Below are positions 43,681 to 51,636 of a DNA stretch of 51,636 nucleotides, in pieces (position 1 is the stretch's first letter; the number at the start of each line of letters is the position of its first letter). The notes under the pieces are model-generated. The model was not told the origin of the DNA, made no database searches, and saw only the letters and a program-made list of their open reading frames with translations. This DNA is from Planctomycetota bacterium (GTDB lineage Bacteria; Planctomycetota; Planctomycetia; Pirellulales; Pirellulaceae). A program made the position numbers and the translations under genes. Where the stretch lies: assembly GCA_003671195.1 (NCBI GenBank), contig QWPJ01000177.1, positions 1 to 51,636 on the forward strand. The letters are read 5' to 3'.

Positions 43681-44898
43681 ATGCGCAGTCTTCTACTCCT
43701 TATTTCCTGCATAGGCCTAGGGTTCGGACTAGCCAAGTTCGATCACGACAGGCGTTTCTCTGGGGTAAAGAACCTCATGGGAAGCGCCAAAGGCGTTTCG
43801 ACCGAGGCGGGTAGCGATGCGATCCAATCGGAAGTTCAAAAGCTCAACACGCAAAAAGTCGGCAAGATCACCGTCGTCAACGGGGCCGAACTCGATTTTG
43901 GAATGATGATGAAGGGAACCAAACGTTCCCATAAATTTGTCTTCAAAAACGTCGGCGAAGCCGATGCAAAGATCTGGTTCAAGGCCAGTACCTGCAAATG
44001 CACGGTCGGCAAATTCACCGAAGCGACCCTCAAGCCCGGCGAGCAAACCGACGTCGAGCTCGAATGGAAAGCCGAAAGCGTGCTGGATGATTTCTCTCAA
44101 ACAGCCACCATCGGAAGCGATTGTCCAAGCCAAGAGGAGCTCAAACTCGTCATCCGTGGACGCATCGGCCAAGCTTACGTTTTTGATCCACCGGCCCATA
44201 GCGTCGGCGATTTGCTTTCGAGCCAACAGAACGAAATCAAATTCCGAATCTACTCGTTCCAATCCGTCCCGTTGCAAATCGGCGGAGGCCAAGTCAAAGA
44301 CTCGATTCTGTCGAAAAAAGTCCGATTCGAAGCCGAAGAAGAGGTCGTCATCGAACCAGGCCAATTCCCAGATCTAGCCGATGCGCGTCGCTACACCGAT
44401 TGCAAGATGACTCTGCTGCCCGGACTGCCCGCCGGTCCGCTGAACCTCGACCTGCAAATAACCCGACGCGCCGAGGGGGGACCCGAGGAAGAGTTTCTCT
44501 TCTACAATGTGCGAGGCCGGGTCGTGACCCCCATTCGGGTCATCGCCGGGGACGATTACAACGAAACCCGAAATATCCTGACGATCGGAACCGCTAAGTC
44601 ATCCCAGGGAATCAAAAAGAGCTTCATGCTCTCGATCCGTACCGACGATTTTCCAGGCGATCCGAATGTAAGGATCGCTAAAGTCGTCCCAGAACAGCTC
44701 AAGGCCTCGATCGGAACCCCCAAGATTTCTCCGACTCAGCGGATCTATCCAATCCTCCTGGAAATCCCCCCCGGAAGCGATCCAGTCGAATTTGATGGAA
44801 CCTTCAGCAAGGATTTCGGGAAAATCGTGATCGAAACGGATATGGAAACCTCACCGACGATTCCGATGTACCTTAAGTTCCGTTTGACCGAGGATTGA
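43681..44898 (+). CDS. DUF1573 protein
   Basis: This 405-residue protein has an N-terminal hydrophobic leader (RSLLLLISCIGLGFGLA) and a DUF1573 domain near residues 70-140. The signature is FVFKNVGEADAKIWFKASTCKCTVGKFTEATLKPGEQTDVELEW, in which Cys-X-Cys ends one strand. The domain has an Ig-like beta fold and is common in Planctomycetes and Bacteroidetes; its function is unknown. The C-terminal half is also beta-rich and may be a second such domain. It lies 27 bases downstream of the O-antigen-ligase gene and 27 upstream of the UshA-like cytochrome, in one plus-strand run. Confidence 0.92.
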   Translation: MRSLLLLISCIGLGFGLAKFDHDRRFSGVKNLMGSAKGVSTEAGSDAIQSEVQKLNTQKVGKITVVNGAELDFGMMMKGTKRSHKFVFKNVGEADAKIWFKASTCKCTVGKFTEATLKPGEQTDVELEWKAESVLDDFSQTATIGSDCPSQEELKLVIRGRIGQAYVFDPPAHSVGDLLSSQQNEIKFRIYSFQSVPLQIGGGQVKDSILSKKVRFEAEEEVVIEPGQFPDLADARRYTDCKMTLLPGLPAGPLNLDLQITRRAEGGPEEEFLFYNVRGRVVTPIRVIAGDDYNETRNILTIGTAKSSQGIKKSFMLSIRTDDFPGDPNVRIAKVVPEQLKASIGTPKISPTQRIYPILLEIPPGSDPVEFDGTFSKDFGKIVIETDMETSPTIPMYLKFRLTED

Positions 44899-44925
44899 TC
44901 GCCCGCGAAACGCAAGAGTTAGTCT

Positions 44926-46548
44926 GTGAAACGCACGCTTTGGACCCTGCTGGCTGTTAGCACCCCGCTGAGCCTCTTCGGAAGCTTGCTCTGGGCCCAG
45001 CCCCCTCGACTGCGGCTCGGACAACGCAACAGTGCCCCGGTGCAACAAAAAGCGCAACCCCCTAAACCCGCCGACGCACAGCCGACCGCAAAACCTTCCT
45101 CCGATCCTCCGATCAACGTCGCGACCGAGGAAGAAAAGAACCAGAAGATCGCCCCGGATTGGAACAATCCATGGCTCGTTTTCTACGTCACCGGGAACCA
45201 AACCGGCTATCTCGAACCCTGCGGTTGCACCGGCCTAGCCAACCAAAAAGGGGGGATCAATCGCAAAGACACCCTTTTGACTAGCCTTGTGAACCGAGGC
45301 TGGCAAGTCATGGCACTCGATGCGGGCGACCAAGTCCGACGCGATGGGACCCAGTCGGAGATCAAGTTCAACTGGACGGCCCAAGCCTTTCGTCAAATGG
45401 GGTATGCCGCGAGCACTTACGGCGCAAAAGACCTGCTCCTCTCGGACAACATCCTCGTCTCGATCCTCGACGAGAACGGCAAAAACAATCTGTTCGTCTC
45501 GGCCAATGTCAGCATGCTACCCGACGAAGATCTGCGTTACAGGGTTCTGAGCGTCCAAGGCCCAGACAAGAAACCTCGCAAGATCGGTATTACCGGAGTG
45601 CTCGGCGAAGAGACCCTCAGAGCTCAAGGACAAAACAAACAGGACTTCTTTAGTATCTCGCCGGCCATTCCAGCCCTTAAACAGGTCGCCCAGAAACTTC
45701 GAGAAGAGCAGTGCGACTACCAAATCCTTATCGCCAACGCGAGTCTCGAAGAGACCAAGAAGATCGTCCAAGCCGTTCCGGGGTTCCAGTTGGTTGTCAC
45801 TTCAGGAGGCTTCGGGGAACCGACCTACCGTCCTGAGGTCCTCCCGGGGACTTCCACAGAGATCGTCCAAGCCGGGACTAAGGGGATGTATGCAGGGATC
45901 GTCGGGCTCTTTGAAGATCCTTCGCAACCGACCCGTTACCAACGCATCGCTTTGAGCTCGCAGTTCGAGGACTCTCCTCGCATGCTCGAGCTATTCGAGA
46001 AGTACCAAGACGAGTTGCGCAACAAGTCCGATGAGAACTTCGCAGCCTTGGGTTTAAGGCCAGCGACCCATCCGACTGGAAACGAATTTGTCGGAACCTC
46101 CAAGTGTGGAGAGTGCCATACGACCGCCCATGCGATTTGGGAGAAGACCCCGCATGCTCATGCGACCGAATCGATCGTCCATCCTCCCGAACGATCGATG
46201 GCAAGGCACTTTGACCCCGAATGCATCTCGTGCCATGTCACAGGCTGGAACCCCCAAAAGCATCGGCCATATAAGTCGGGTTACGAAACGCTCGAAGGGT
46301 CGGCTGAGCTGCACGGGAGCGGATGCGAGAATTGCCATGGGCCCGGCTCGGAGCACGTTCGGGTCGAAGAGGACGCCAACGCCGACAAAAAACAACTTGA
46401 GGAACTGCGCATCGCGATGCGATTGACTTTGGTCAATGCCCAAGACAAGTGCTTGGAGTGCCATGACATCGACAACAGCCCCGACTTCCACAAAGAGGGA
46501 GCCTTTGAAAAGTTCTGGGAGCAGGTCAAACACGTCGGCAAGGATTAG
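44926..46548 (+). CDS. UshA-like domain fused to tetraheme cytochrome c
   Basis: The 540-residue secreted protein begins with a signal peptide (LWTLLAVSTPLSLFGSLLWA) and a Pro/Ala-rich linker. Residues 78-370 resemble the UshA/5'-nucleotidase metallophosphoesterase fold (VFYVTGNQTGYLEPCGCTGLANQKGG, then ALDAGDQVRRDG). The canonical DXH and GNH metal words are not seen, and a CGC word appears instead. The C-terminal part has four CXXCH motifs (CGECH, CISCH, CENCH, CLECH) in a cytochrome c554-like pattern, so about four hemes in the periplasm. The start is GTG at 44926, the first codon in frame ahead of the leader. Electron carrier or reductase activity is likely; the substrate is unknown. Confidence 0.88.
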   Translation: MKRTLWTLLAVSTPLSLFGSLLWAQPPRLRLGQRNSAPVQQKAQPPKPADAQPTAKPSSDPPINVATEEEKNQKIAPDWNNPWLVFYVTGNQTGYLEPCGCTGLANQKGGINRKDTLLTSLVNRGWQVMALDAGDQVRRDGTQSEIKFNWTAQAFRQMGYAASTYGAKDLLLSDNILVSILDENGKNNLFVSANVSMLPDEDLRYRVLSVQGPDKKPRKIGITGVLGEETLRAQGQNKQDFFSISPAIPALKQVAQKLREEQCDYQILIANASLEETKKIVQAVPGFQLVVTSGGFGEPTYRPEVLPGTSTEIVQAGTKGMYAGIVGLFEDPSQPTRYQRIALSSQFEDSPRMLELFEKYQDELRNKSDENFAALGLRPATHPTGNEFVGTSKCGECHTTAHAIWEKTPHAHATESIVHPPERSMARHFDPECISCHVTGWNPQKHRPYKSGYETLEGSAELHGSGCENCHGPGSEHVRVEEDANADKKQLEELRIAMRLTLVNAQDKCLECHDIDNSPDFHKEGAFEKFWEQVKHVGKD

Positions 46549-46581
46549 CGTTGCGGACTCCGTTGTCAGGGGCCCCTTGCC

Positions 46582-47850
46582 ATGAATCCCGATCCTATTC
46601 CAAGCATCTGTTTGATGGGAGCATCCTGCCGCGCCGCGGCGCAATCGGCCGCTCGCGCCGGTTGCACTCGAATCCTAGCTTGGGATGACTTCCTCGACGC
46701 AGACCTCCTAGAGATCGCTCAGGCCAGGTCCCTTGCCGATTTCCCAGAGGATTGCTCCCAGAGCTTGGCCGAGTTGCAAGGTATCCCGCTGGTGCTCTGC
46801 GGAGGCATGGAGAACCAGCCCGATTTCATCCAGCGGCGGATCGATCAAGGGATGCTCTGCGGCGTGACGGGCAAGATGCTGCGTCAACTCCGCTCGATCG
46901 AATCCTGGCAACGCTGGGCGAGCGAAAGTCGCATTGGTTGGCCCACGACAGTCCAAGACCTTTCGGACCCGAGACTCGAATCGATTCGCTCGGGGTCCTG
47001 GATGCTCAAACCCGCCGGTCGCGCCGGGGGCGTCCACGTAAGGGCCATCGCAAGTCTCGAGGGTCTGGAGCACGAGGCGAAACTTGCACCGGACCCAGGC
47101 AACCCCACGGCCAACCTTTGGTATCTCCAGGAGTATGTACCCGGGATTTCGATCGGAGTAAGCTACTGCACGGAGAGCAGCGTGAGTACTGAGCCCCCTA
47201 GAACTCAGATCGTCGGGATCGCGCGCTCGATCCTCTCCGAGGAGCTCGATGCCCCTTTGCAGTGGGTCTACCGAGGGAGTCTAGCTCCTTATTCGGTAAG
47301 TCCCACCGTGCATGCCTCGCTCGAGCGATTCGCCAATACCGTGGCTCAAAGCACCGGGATTCGAGGGTTATGGCAAGCCGATTTTCAGATCGATCCCCAG
47401 GGGCAACTTTGGCTCTTAGAGATCAATCCACGCTGGTCGGCCAGCATGGAGTTGCATGAGATACTTCAAGGATTTTCGTGGATCACAGAGCACGTGAGGA
47501 TCCTATGCAACGGCGCGTCAAAAGGCGTTCCGAGAAAGGGATCGTCCGCTGGCCAGCAGGTCGCCAAGGGGATCCTCTATGCGCCGCATGGGATGCATTT
47601 GAGTGTCGCCCAAGTCGATCGGTTGTGGGGCTCTGGCTGGCATAGCTCTGGCTGGCATAGCACCTTGAGGGAACTCGAAACCGCCGAGTTTCGCCTTGCC
47701 GATATCCCGCAATCGGACCCAGAGGGGGTCGATTTTGCAGAAGGGATGCCGATCGTTACGGTGCTCGTAGCGGGTGGGAAAAACGCGGATTTACTTGAGA
47801 AAATCCGCCAAGCGCGCTCGACGGTGCTCGGGTGGTTCAAAACGATTTGA
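46582..47850 (+). CDS. ATP-grasp domain protein of unknown substrate
   Basis: The 422-residue protein carries an ATP-grasp fold. A Lys-containing strand SWMLKPAGRAGGVHV near residue 146 and the Mg-binding end WQADFQIDPQGQLWLLEINPRWSASMEL near 270 are typical. The N-terminal Rossmann-like part (CLMGASCRAAAQSAARAGCTRILAWDDFLDADL) fits the carboligase-related group. Similar genes (COG2232-type) occur with tetrahydromethanopterin C1 genes in planctomycetes and methylotrophs; none of those genes is here. A 15-bp in-frame duplication at 47631-47660 encodes repeated Ser-Gly-Trp-His. Ligase activity is well supported; the acid and amine substrates are not. Confidence 0.85.
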   Translation: MNPDPIPSICLMGASCRAAAQSAARAGCTRILAWDDFLDADLLEIAQARSLADFPEDCSQSLAELQGIPLVLCGGMENQPDFIQRRIDQGMLCGVTGKMLRQLRSIESWQRWASESRIGWPTTVQDLSDPRLESIRSGSWMLKPAGRAGGVHVRAIASLEGLEHEAKLAPDPGNPTANLWYLQEYVPGISIGVSYCTESSVSTEPPRTQIVGIARSILSEELDAPLQWVYRGSLAPYSVSPTVHASLERFANTVAQSTGIRGLWQADFQIDPQGQLWLLEINPRWSASMELHEILQGFSWITEHVRILCNGASKGVPRKGSSAGQQVAKGILYAPHGMHLSVAQVDRLWGSGWHSSGWHSTLRELETAEFRLADIPQSDPEGVDFAEGMPIVTVLVAGGKNADLLEKIRQARSTVLGWFKTI

Positions 47851-47952
47851 ACCAAAACCGGGTGTCACTTGCAAGAATTTGGAGAATAGAGAGCAGACGA
47901 GAAGCGTTTGTTTTCGGTGTTCCCCTCAAAGGCCCCCCAAGGGACTCTTGCT

Positions 47953-49551
47953 ATGCCATCAGAACGATTGATCGAGCGAGGAAGGTTGGTCCATCAAGCC
48001 CTCGAATGCAAGGAGCAAGCGGCTCGGTACCGGGCCGCTGCGGTCTCGCTTATGGAGGCCATCACCCTTGCCGAATGTGGCGATCCATCGAAACTTCAAT
48101 CGCTTATCGATGCGATGGATCAGGATCCCTCGGTTCTGAACACTCCGTGGCCCGAGGAAACCAAAGCTCTTCTGCAGCAAGCTAGCCTCGGGGAACTCAA
48201 GGAGCCCAAACTAACAACGCAGGCACCAGCAGCTCCGGCACCAGCAGCTCAGATACCAGCAACTCAGGCCCCAGCAACTCAGGCACCAGCAACTCAGGCA
48301 CCAGCAACTCAGGCACCAGCAACGCAGGCCCCAGCAACTCAGGCACCAGCAGCTCAGGCACTAGCAGCTCAGGCCCCAGCAGCTCAGGCCCCAGCAGCGA
48401 AAAACTTGCCGTCTAGGAACTTGGCCGTCGGGCCGGCTCGAGCCTCCGATAAGAAGCCGAACCCACCGCTTGCCCACGGTATATCGCCTGCCCGCGTCAC
48501 CTCGCCTGCCCCGGTGAAACCGCCTGCCCCGGTGAAACCGCCTGCCAGGGGTACACCGCCTGCCCGGGGGAAAACGCCTGGAACGGGTACACCGAGCGAG
48601 TTGGGGGGGCTCAAGTCGAAGCGTTCGAAACCGGGTGCGGAGGTTTTCGTAAGCCTTGGGATCCACGTCGCTTTGTTGATGATCCTGGGACTATGCGTTG
48701 TCGTCCAAGTCCAGCAGACCGAGATCTTGAGCATTGTTGCCGGGACGGTCGAATCGGAGGACGTGTTGATTGAAACGCCGATGGAATCGATTTCCGAGCT
48801 TGAGGCGACCTCAACCGAGAGTCCAGCGATCAGCACACCCGAGACATCGAGCATGGCGATCGAAGTCAACACCGATTCGATTTCGGTGGACAAGGTCGAC
48901 TTGGGGATCGAAGCCATCGGGGCTGTCAGTTCGATTTCCGAGCAGATGAGCAAAGCGGGTGCTAGTGGCTCGAAGTTGGTCGAGGGAGCTGAGTTTTTTG
49001 GGTCGAAGGCCACCGGCAATCGATTCGTTTATGTTGTCGATGCTTCGCCGAGCATGCGACGCGATGGGGCTTTCGAAGCGGCCAAGGAGGAGATTCTCAG
49101 ATCCTTGCGCTCGATGAAGCCCAAGCAGCGCTTTGGCGTGATTTTCTTCGGCGGAGAGCTGATGCATTTGGAGTTCGAACTCGGTCAAAAACCCGACGGT
49201 CCGGTCAATGCAACGGAGGAAAACATTGAAAAAGCTGTCGATTGGCTCCGAAAAGCGACGCTTCAAAAGGATGGTAGGCCGCCGATCGATGCGATCGAAT
49301 CCGCGTTGGAATTCCAGCCCGATGGCATTTTCCTACTGTTCGACGGCGATACGAAAATGGATAATTGGACGCAGACCGTGCGAGAACTGAACACATCCGA
49401 CGGGTTTTTATCCGATGGGGGTACCCAGGTCCCGATCCATGTCATCCATTTCTTTCGAGAAGAATTCCAAGGAGCGATGCAGTTGTTGGCTCACCAAAAC
49501 GGTGGCACCTATCGCTTCGTACCCAAGCCTAGTTTTCGCTTTGCACCCTGA
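47953..49551 (+). CDS. Membrane-anchored von Willebrand A protein with Pro/Ala repeat region 1
   Basis: The 532-residue protein has an N-terminal soluble helical part (SERLIERGRLVHQALECKEQAARYRAAAVSLMEA), then a Gln-Ala-Pro-Ala-Thr repeat tract, then one helix (VSLGIHVALLMILGLCVVVQV, near residue 237). After that comes an acidic region and a VWA domain near 355-520. The metal-site word is VVDASPSMRRDG (DXSXS) and a later GIFLLFDGDT supplies Asp. The layout recalls TonB or cell-surface anchored proteins in which the linker crosses the periplasm. The ATG at 47953 has AAGGGA upstream; a TTG 15 codons earlier is also open. Next to it is a smaller paralogue. No ligand can be named. Confidence 0.85.
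   Translation: MPSERLIERGRLVHQALECKEQAARYRAAAVSLMEAITLAECGDPSKLQSLIDAMDQDPSVLNTPWPEETKALLQQASLGELKEPKLTTQAPAAPAPAAQIPATQAPATQAPATQAPATQAPATQAPATQAPAAQALAAQAPAAQAPAAKNLPSRNLAVGPARASDKKPNPPLAHGISPARVTSPAPVKPPAPVKPPARGTPPARGKTPGTGTPSELGGLKSKRSKPGAEVFVSLGIHVALLMILGLCVVVQVQQTEILSIVAGTVESEDVLIETPMESISELEATSTESPAISTPETSSMAIEVNTDSISVDKVDLGIEAIGAVSSISEQMSKAGASGSKLVEGAEFFGSKATGNRFVYVVDASPSMRRDGAFEAAKEEILRSLRSMKPKQRFGVIFFGGELMHLEFELGQKPDGPVNATEENIEKAVDWLRKATLQKDGRPPIDAIESALEFQPDGIFLLFDGDTKMDNWTQTVRELNTSDGFLSDGGTQVPIHVIHFFREEFQGAMQLLAHQNGGTYRFVPKPSFRFAP
48220..48399. repeat. Twelve-unit 15-bp repeat tract coding QAPAT/QAPAA
   Basis: Exactly twelve 15-base units run in frame, most reading CAGGCNCCAGCAACT or CAGGCNCCAGCAGCT. 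They encode QAPAT five times in a row plus QAPAA, QALAA, PAPAA and QIPAT variants. Flanking it at 48513-48545 is an 18-bp GTGAAACCGCCTGCCCCG duplication. Near-identity suggests slippage-driven expansion. Confidence 0.95.
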
Positions 49552-49575
49552 GCGTGGGTCGAACCTGGAATCGTC

Positions 49576-50652
49576 ATGAGTCGGATCAAAGATCGAGTAG
49601 AACCAACAGAGCAAGTCCAGTCGCCGGTCTTACAAGCCCTCAATCCACAACCCCTGGGTCTTGAATCCTGGGAGACCTCGGTCAATCTAGCTCGGGTCAA
49701 CAAGTCGCTCAGCGCGGTTCTCTTGAGTCTCTGTGTGCACCTGGCGTTGCTTCTGTGCATGGCATTTGTCTTGATCGGAGTGGGGGGCAAAAACGGATCG
49801 GGAATTTCTCTCCTGGTCGATTCGAGCGATGATTCGCTCGAGGCGGAAATGACGCAATTGGATCTCTCGAGTAGCATGAAATCTGAGGCTGCTCAAGAGA
49901 CCCAACCTGTAACGCCGACGGTTGAGGCCCAAGCGGTTCTTTCCGAGTTGACATCGATCGCAAGCAGCGCATCGGACTTGGCCAACGACCGCGGGGATCT
50001 GGTCGCCTCGGGACCGTCGGCCACGGGTGCCGAAGCGGCCGCAGCAGCGTTGGCCTCAGGATCGATGTCAGAGTCCCCAAGCTCCAGCGGCGACCAAGGC
50101 TACGGCGCTTCGTTCTTCGGAACCTACGCTCCGGGGCAACGGTTCGTCTTTGTGATCGATAGTTCTTCGTCGATGCTCCAAGGGACTCGCTGGCCAACCT
50201 TGAGACGCGAGTTGACCCGCGCGATACGAGGGCTTTCGCCCGACCAAGAGTTCTTCGTGATCAGCTTCGATATCGGCGCTCATCCGATGTTCAACAAGCT
50301 TCCTCCGGTCGGAAAATTCCTCCCCCCGACCGACGAAAGCCTCTACCGACTCAACAAGTGGTTAAACGGCATCCAGCATCAAGGCTCGACGTGTCCGGCT
50401 TCGAGCATCGGCATCGCCCTGCGTTTGAAACCCGATGCGATCTTCCTGCTGTCCGATGGCGAGATTCAGGACACGACCATCCAGGAACTCCGGCTTCACA
50501 ATCGAACCGAGTCCCAGCAAAGCAAACGCAAAGTCGCCATCCCAATCCATACCGTTTTGTTGCACAGTCCTATCGGGGCTGGCCCTCTGAAGACCATCGC
50601 CGATGAAAACGATGGGGTCTTTACCCCGGTGAGTCAATTCGCTGGGCGCTGA
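49576..50652 (+). CDS. Membrane-anchored von Willebrand A protein 2, paralogue of the preceding gene
   Basis: The 358-residue protein has one helix near residues 52-72 (AVLLSLCVHLALLLCMAFVLIGVG), an acidic Ser-rich region, and a VWA domain near 185-350. The metal-site word is VIDSSSSMLQG, with DAIFLLSDGEIQD downstream. Domain order and many words (RFVFVIDSS, LKPDAIFLLSDGE) parallel the upstream gene's RFVYVVDAS and FQPDGIFLLFDGD, so the two arose by duplication. It lacks the Pro/Ala repeat tract and the N-terminal helical part. It lies 24 bases after its paralogue, so the two are probably made together. Confidence 0.88.
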   Translation: MSRIKDRVEPTEQVQSPVLQALNPQPLGLESWETSVNLARVNKSLSAVLLSLCVHLALLLCMAFVLIGVGGKNGSGISLLVDSSDDSLEAEMTQLDLSSSMKSEAAQETQPVTPTVEAQAVLSELTSIASSASDLANDRGDLVASGPSATGAEAAAAALASGSMSESPSSSGDQGYGASFFGTYAPGQRFVFVIDSSSSMLQGTRWPTLRRELTRAIRGLSPDQEFFVISFDIGAHPMFNKLPPVGKFLPPTDESLYRLNKWLNGIQHQGSTCPASSIGIALRLKPDAIFLLSDGEIQDTTIQELRLHNRTESQQSKRKVAIPIHTVLLHSPIGAGPLKTIADENDGVFTPVSQFAGR

Positions 50653-50728
50653 GACTCCCGGTATACTTAGTCCCCTTCATGACCTTCGCCCGTTTGACCA
50701 GCCTTACGATCCTCCGCGAGCCCGTCCG

Positions 50729-51636
50729 ATGCATCCCGATTCCTCAACCGATCCTGTCCACCTCGAGCCGATACCCACCGAGCAATTCAGGCCCAAACGG
50801 TTTCGCAAGGCAGCCAAACAAACCGCCATTGCAAGCTGCCTGTTGGTCTTCGGCACCAGCGCCCTTGGAACCTGGAAAATCCGATCCAGCTTGCCGAACC
50901 TCAACGCCCGGCAAGCCACCGCGCATGTCGAGCAATCGGTCAAGATTCATCGCGACGCTCAAGGAATACCGACGATCCATGCGAAATCCCGTTTGGATGC
51001 GGCCTACGCACTTGGCTTTGCACATGCTCAAGACCGATTCTTTCAAATGGACTTGCTCCGACGTGTCCCCACGGGTCGGCTTGCCGAATTGGTAGGGAAA
51101 TCGGCCATTGGAGCCGACAAACGGTTTCGCAAGCATCGATTCGCTTCGATGGCCGAGCAAGTCTACGCCAAGGTAGAGACCGAGCAAAAGGAGATCTTGG
51201 ACGCCTACACACGCGGGGCAAACGAAGGTTTGCAACGGCTCGACGATGAACCCTTCGAGTACCAGATGCTTCAAGCCACCCCGGAGCCCTGGAAGCCCAC
51301 CGATTCGTTTTTGGTCATGATCACCATGCTCTGTGACCTTCAACCCATGGACGGTGCGCCCGAGCAAGCCTTGACATTGCTCCACGAAAAAGTTCCTCAG
51401 GAGGTCTTTGAGTATTTGGTCCGCAGGGGGTCCCGCTGGGACGCAGCCTTGGACGAGACCAAGCTCCCCGTGCCCGCGATCCCCGGTGCTGAGATCTGGA
51501 GCTTAAGAGACTCCCTGGCGTCGAGTCGAGCCCCCGTTGCGATGCGATCTGCCAACGAGAGCCAGCCCGAGCATAGCCAGCCCGAGTTGGCCGCATTGGA
51601 TCCATCGCAACTGGCATGGTTGAACTGGACCCACCA
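50729..51636 (+). CDS. Penicillin acylase family protein, 5' part, cut by the window end
   Basis: Reading from ATG at 50729 gives at least 302 residues with no stop to the window end. Residues 76-130 hold the family's N-terminal word VKIHRDAQGIPTIHAKSRLDAAYALGFAHAQDRFFQMDLLRR, followed by GRLAELVGKSAIGADK, which belong to the alpha chain of penicillin acylase-type Ntn hydrolases. Residues 35-55 hold a hydrophobic export segment. The self-cleavage Ser that opens the beta chain has not been reached. Substrate (beta-lactam, acyl-homoserine lactone or other amide) is not known. An in-frame 15-bp duplication at 51560-51589 encodes SQPEH/SQPEL. Confidence 0.88.
   Translation, partial: MHPDSSTDPVHLEPIPTEQFRPKRFRKAAKQTAIASCLLVFGTSALGTWKIRSSLPNLNARQATAHVEQSVKIHRDAQGIPTIHAKSRLDAAYALGFAHAQDRFFQMDLLRRVPTGRLAELVGKSAIGADKRFRKHRFASMAEQVYAKVETEQKEILDAYTRGANEGLQRLDDEPFEYQMLQATPEPWKPTDSFLVMITMLCDLQPMDGAPEQALTLLHEKVPQEVFEYLVRRGSRWDAALDETKLPVPAIPGAEIWSLRDSLASSRAPVAMRSANESQPEHSQPELAALDPSQLAWLNWTH

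Noticed and set aside
50679..51095. 138-residue plus-strand frame near the end
   Set aside because: Out of frame with the penicillin acylase reading from 50729, which shows clear family motifs.

Overview
The window reads as chromosomal DNA of a planctomycete, most likely of the Pirellula/Rhodopirellula group. The evidence is the mix of families: a DUF1559 prepilin-like protein, a DUF1549/DUF1553 cytochrome-type protein paired with a DUF1501 protein, a DUF1573 protein, many secreted hypotheticals, a fused ActD-ActE protein in an alternative complex III operon, and REP-like repeats between genes. This placement is an inference from gene content; there is no rRNA or tRNA in the window to confirm it.

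Layout. 1-320: a repeat array and a hairpin terminator. 366-4604, minus strand: an RRM RNA-binding protein, GalM, a secreted hypothetical, a TIM-barrel sugar isomerase and a LOG-family protein. 4670-18754, minus strand: a single 14-kb respiratory operon running ActA-ActB-ActC-ActD/E fusion-ActF-small membrane protein-SCO-CoxII-CoxI-CoxIII-CoxIV. It encodes an alternative complex III that oxidises quinol and a caa3-type cytochrome oxidase that receives the electrons. 18755-20276: a repeat-bearing spacer and a Tat-exported dienelactone hydrolase. 20277-23869, plus strand: an enolase-superfamily enzyme and an isolated HypF. 24026-29272: a type II secretion/pilus-type operon with three consecutive GspF-like membrane proteins, three minor pseudopilins (I-, J- and K-like) and a DUF1559 protein, but no ATPase, secretin or major pilin. 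29431-37025: a thioesterase, the DUF1549/1553 and DUF1501 pair, a MoxR-like ATPase with a very acidic tail, and L-aspartate oxidase. 37037-39023, minus strand: FabI and a tRNA-dihydrouridine synthase. 39121-end, plus strand: DUF4416, a WecA/MraY-like transferase, an O-antigen-ligase-like protein, DUF1573, an UshA-like/tetraheme cytochrome fusion, an ATP-grasp protein, two neighbouring von Willebrand A proteins, and the start of a penicillin acylase cut by the window edge.

Patterns across the window. Many genes carry exact or near-exact in-frame tandem duplications of 12, 15 or 18 bp, while the clearest intergenic example has a 19-bp period. Histidine-rich tails or loops recur in at least four unrelated subunits of the respiratory operon. 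Genes in the operons often overlap by four bases (ATGA), which suggests translational coupling. I saw no insertion sequence, CRISPR array, tRNA or rRNA. The points most worth a second look are the histidine-rich decoration of the ACIII-caa3 subunits, the ActD-ActE fusion with its repeat linker, the triple-GspF pseudopilin operon, the lone HypF, and the widespread codon-multiple micro-duplications.
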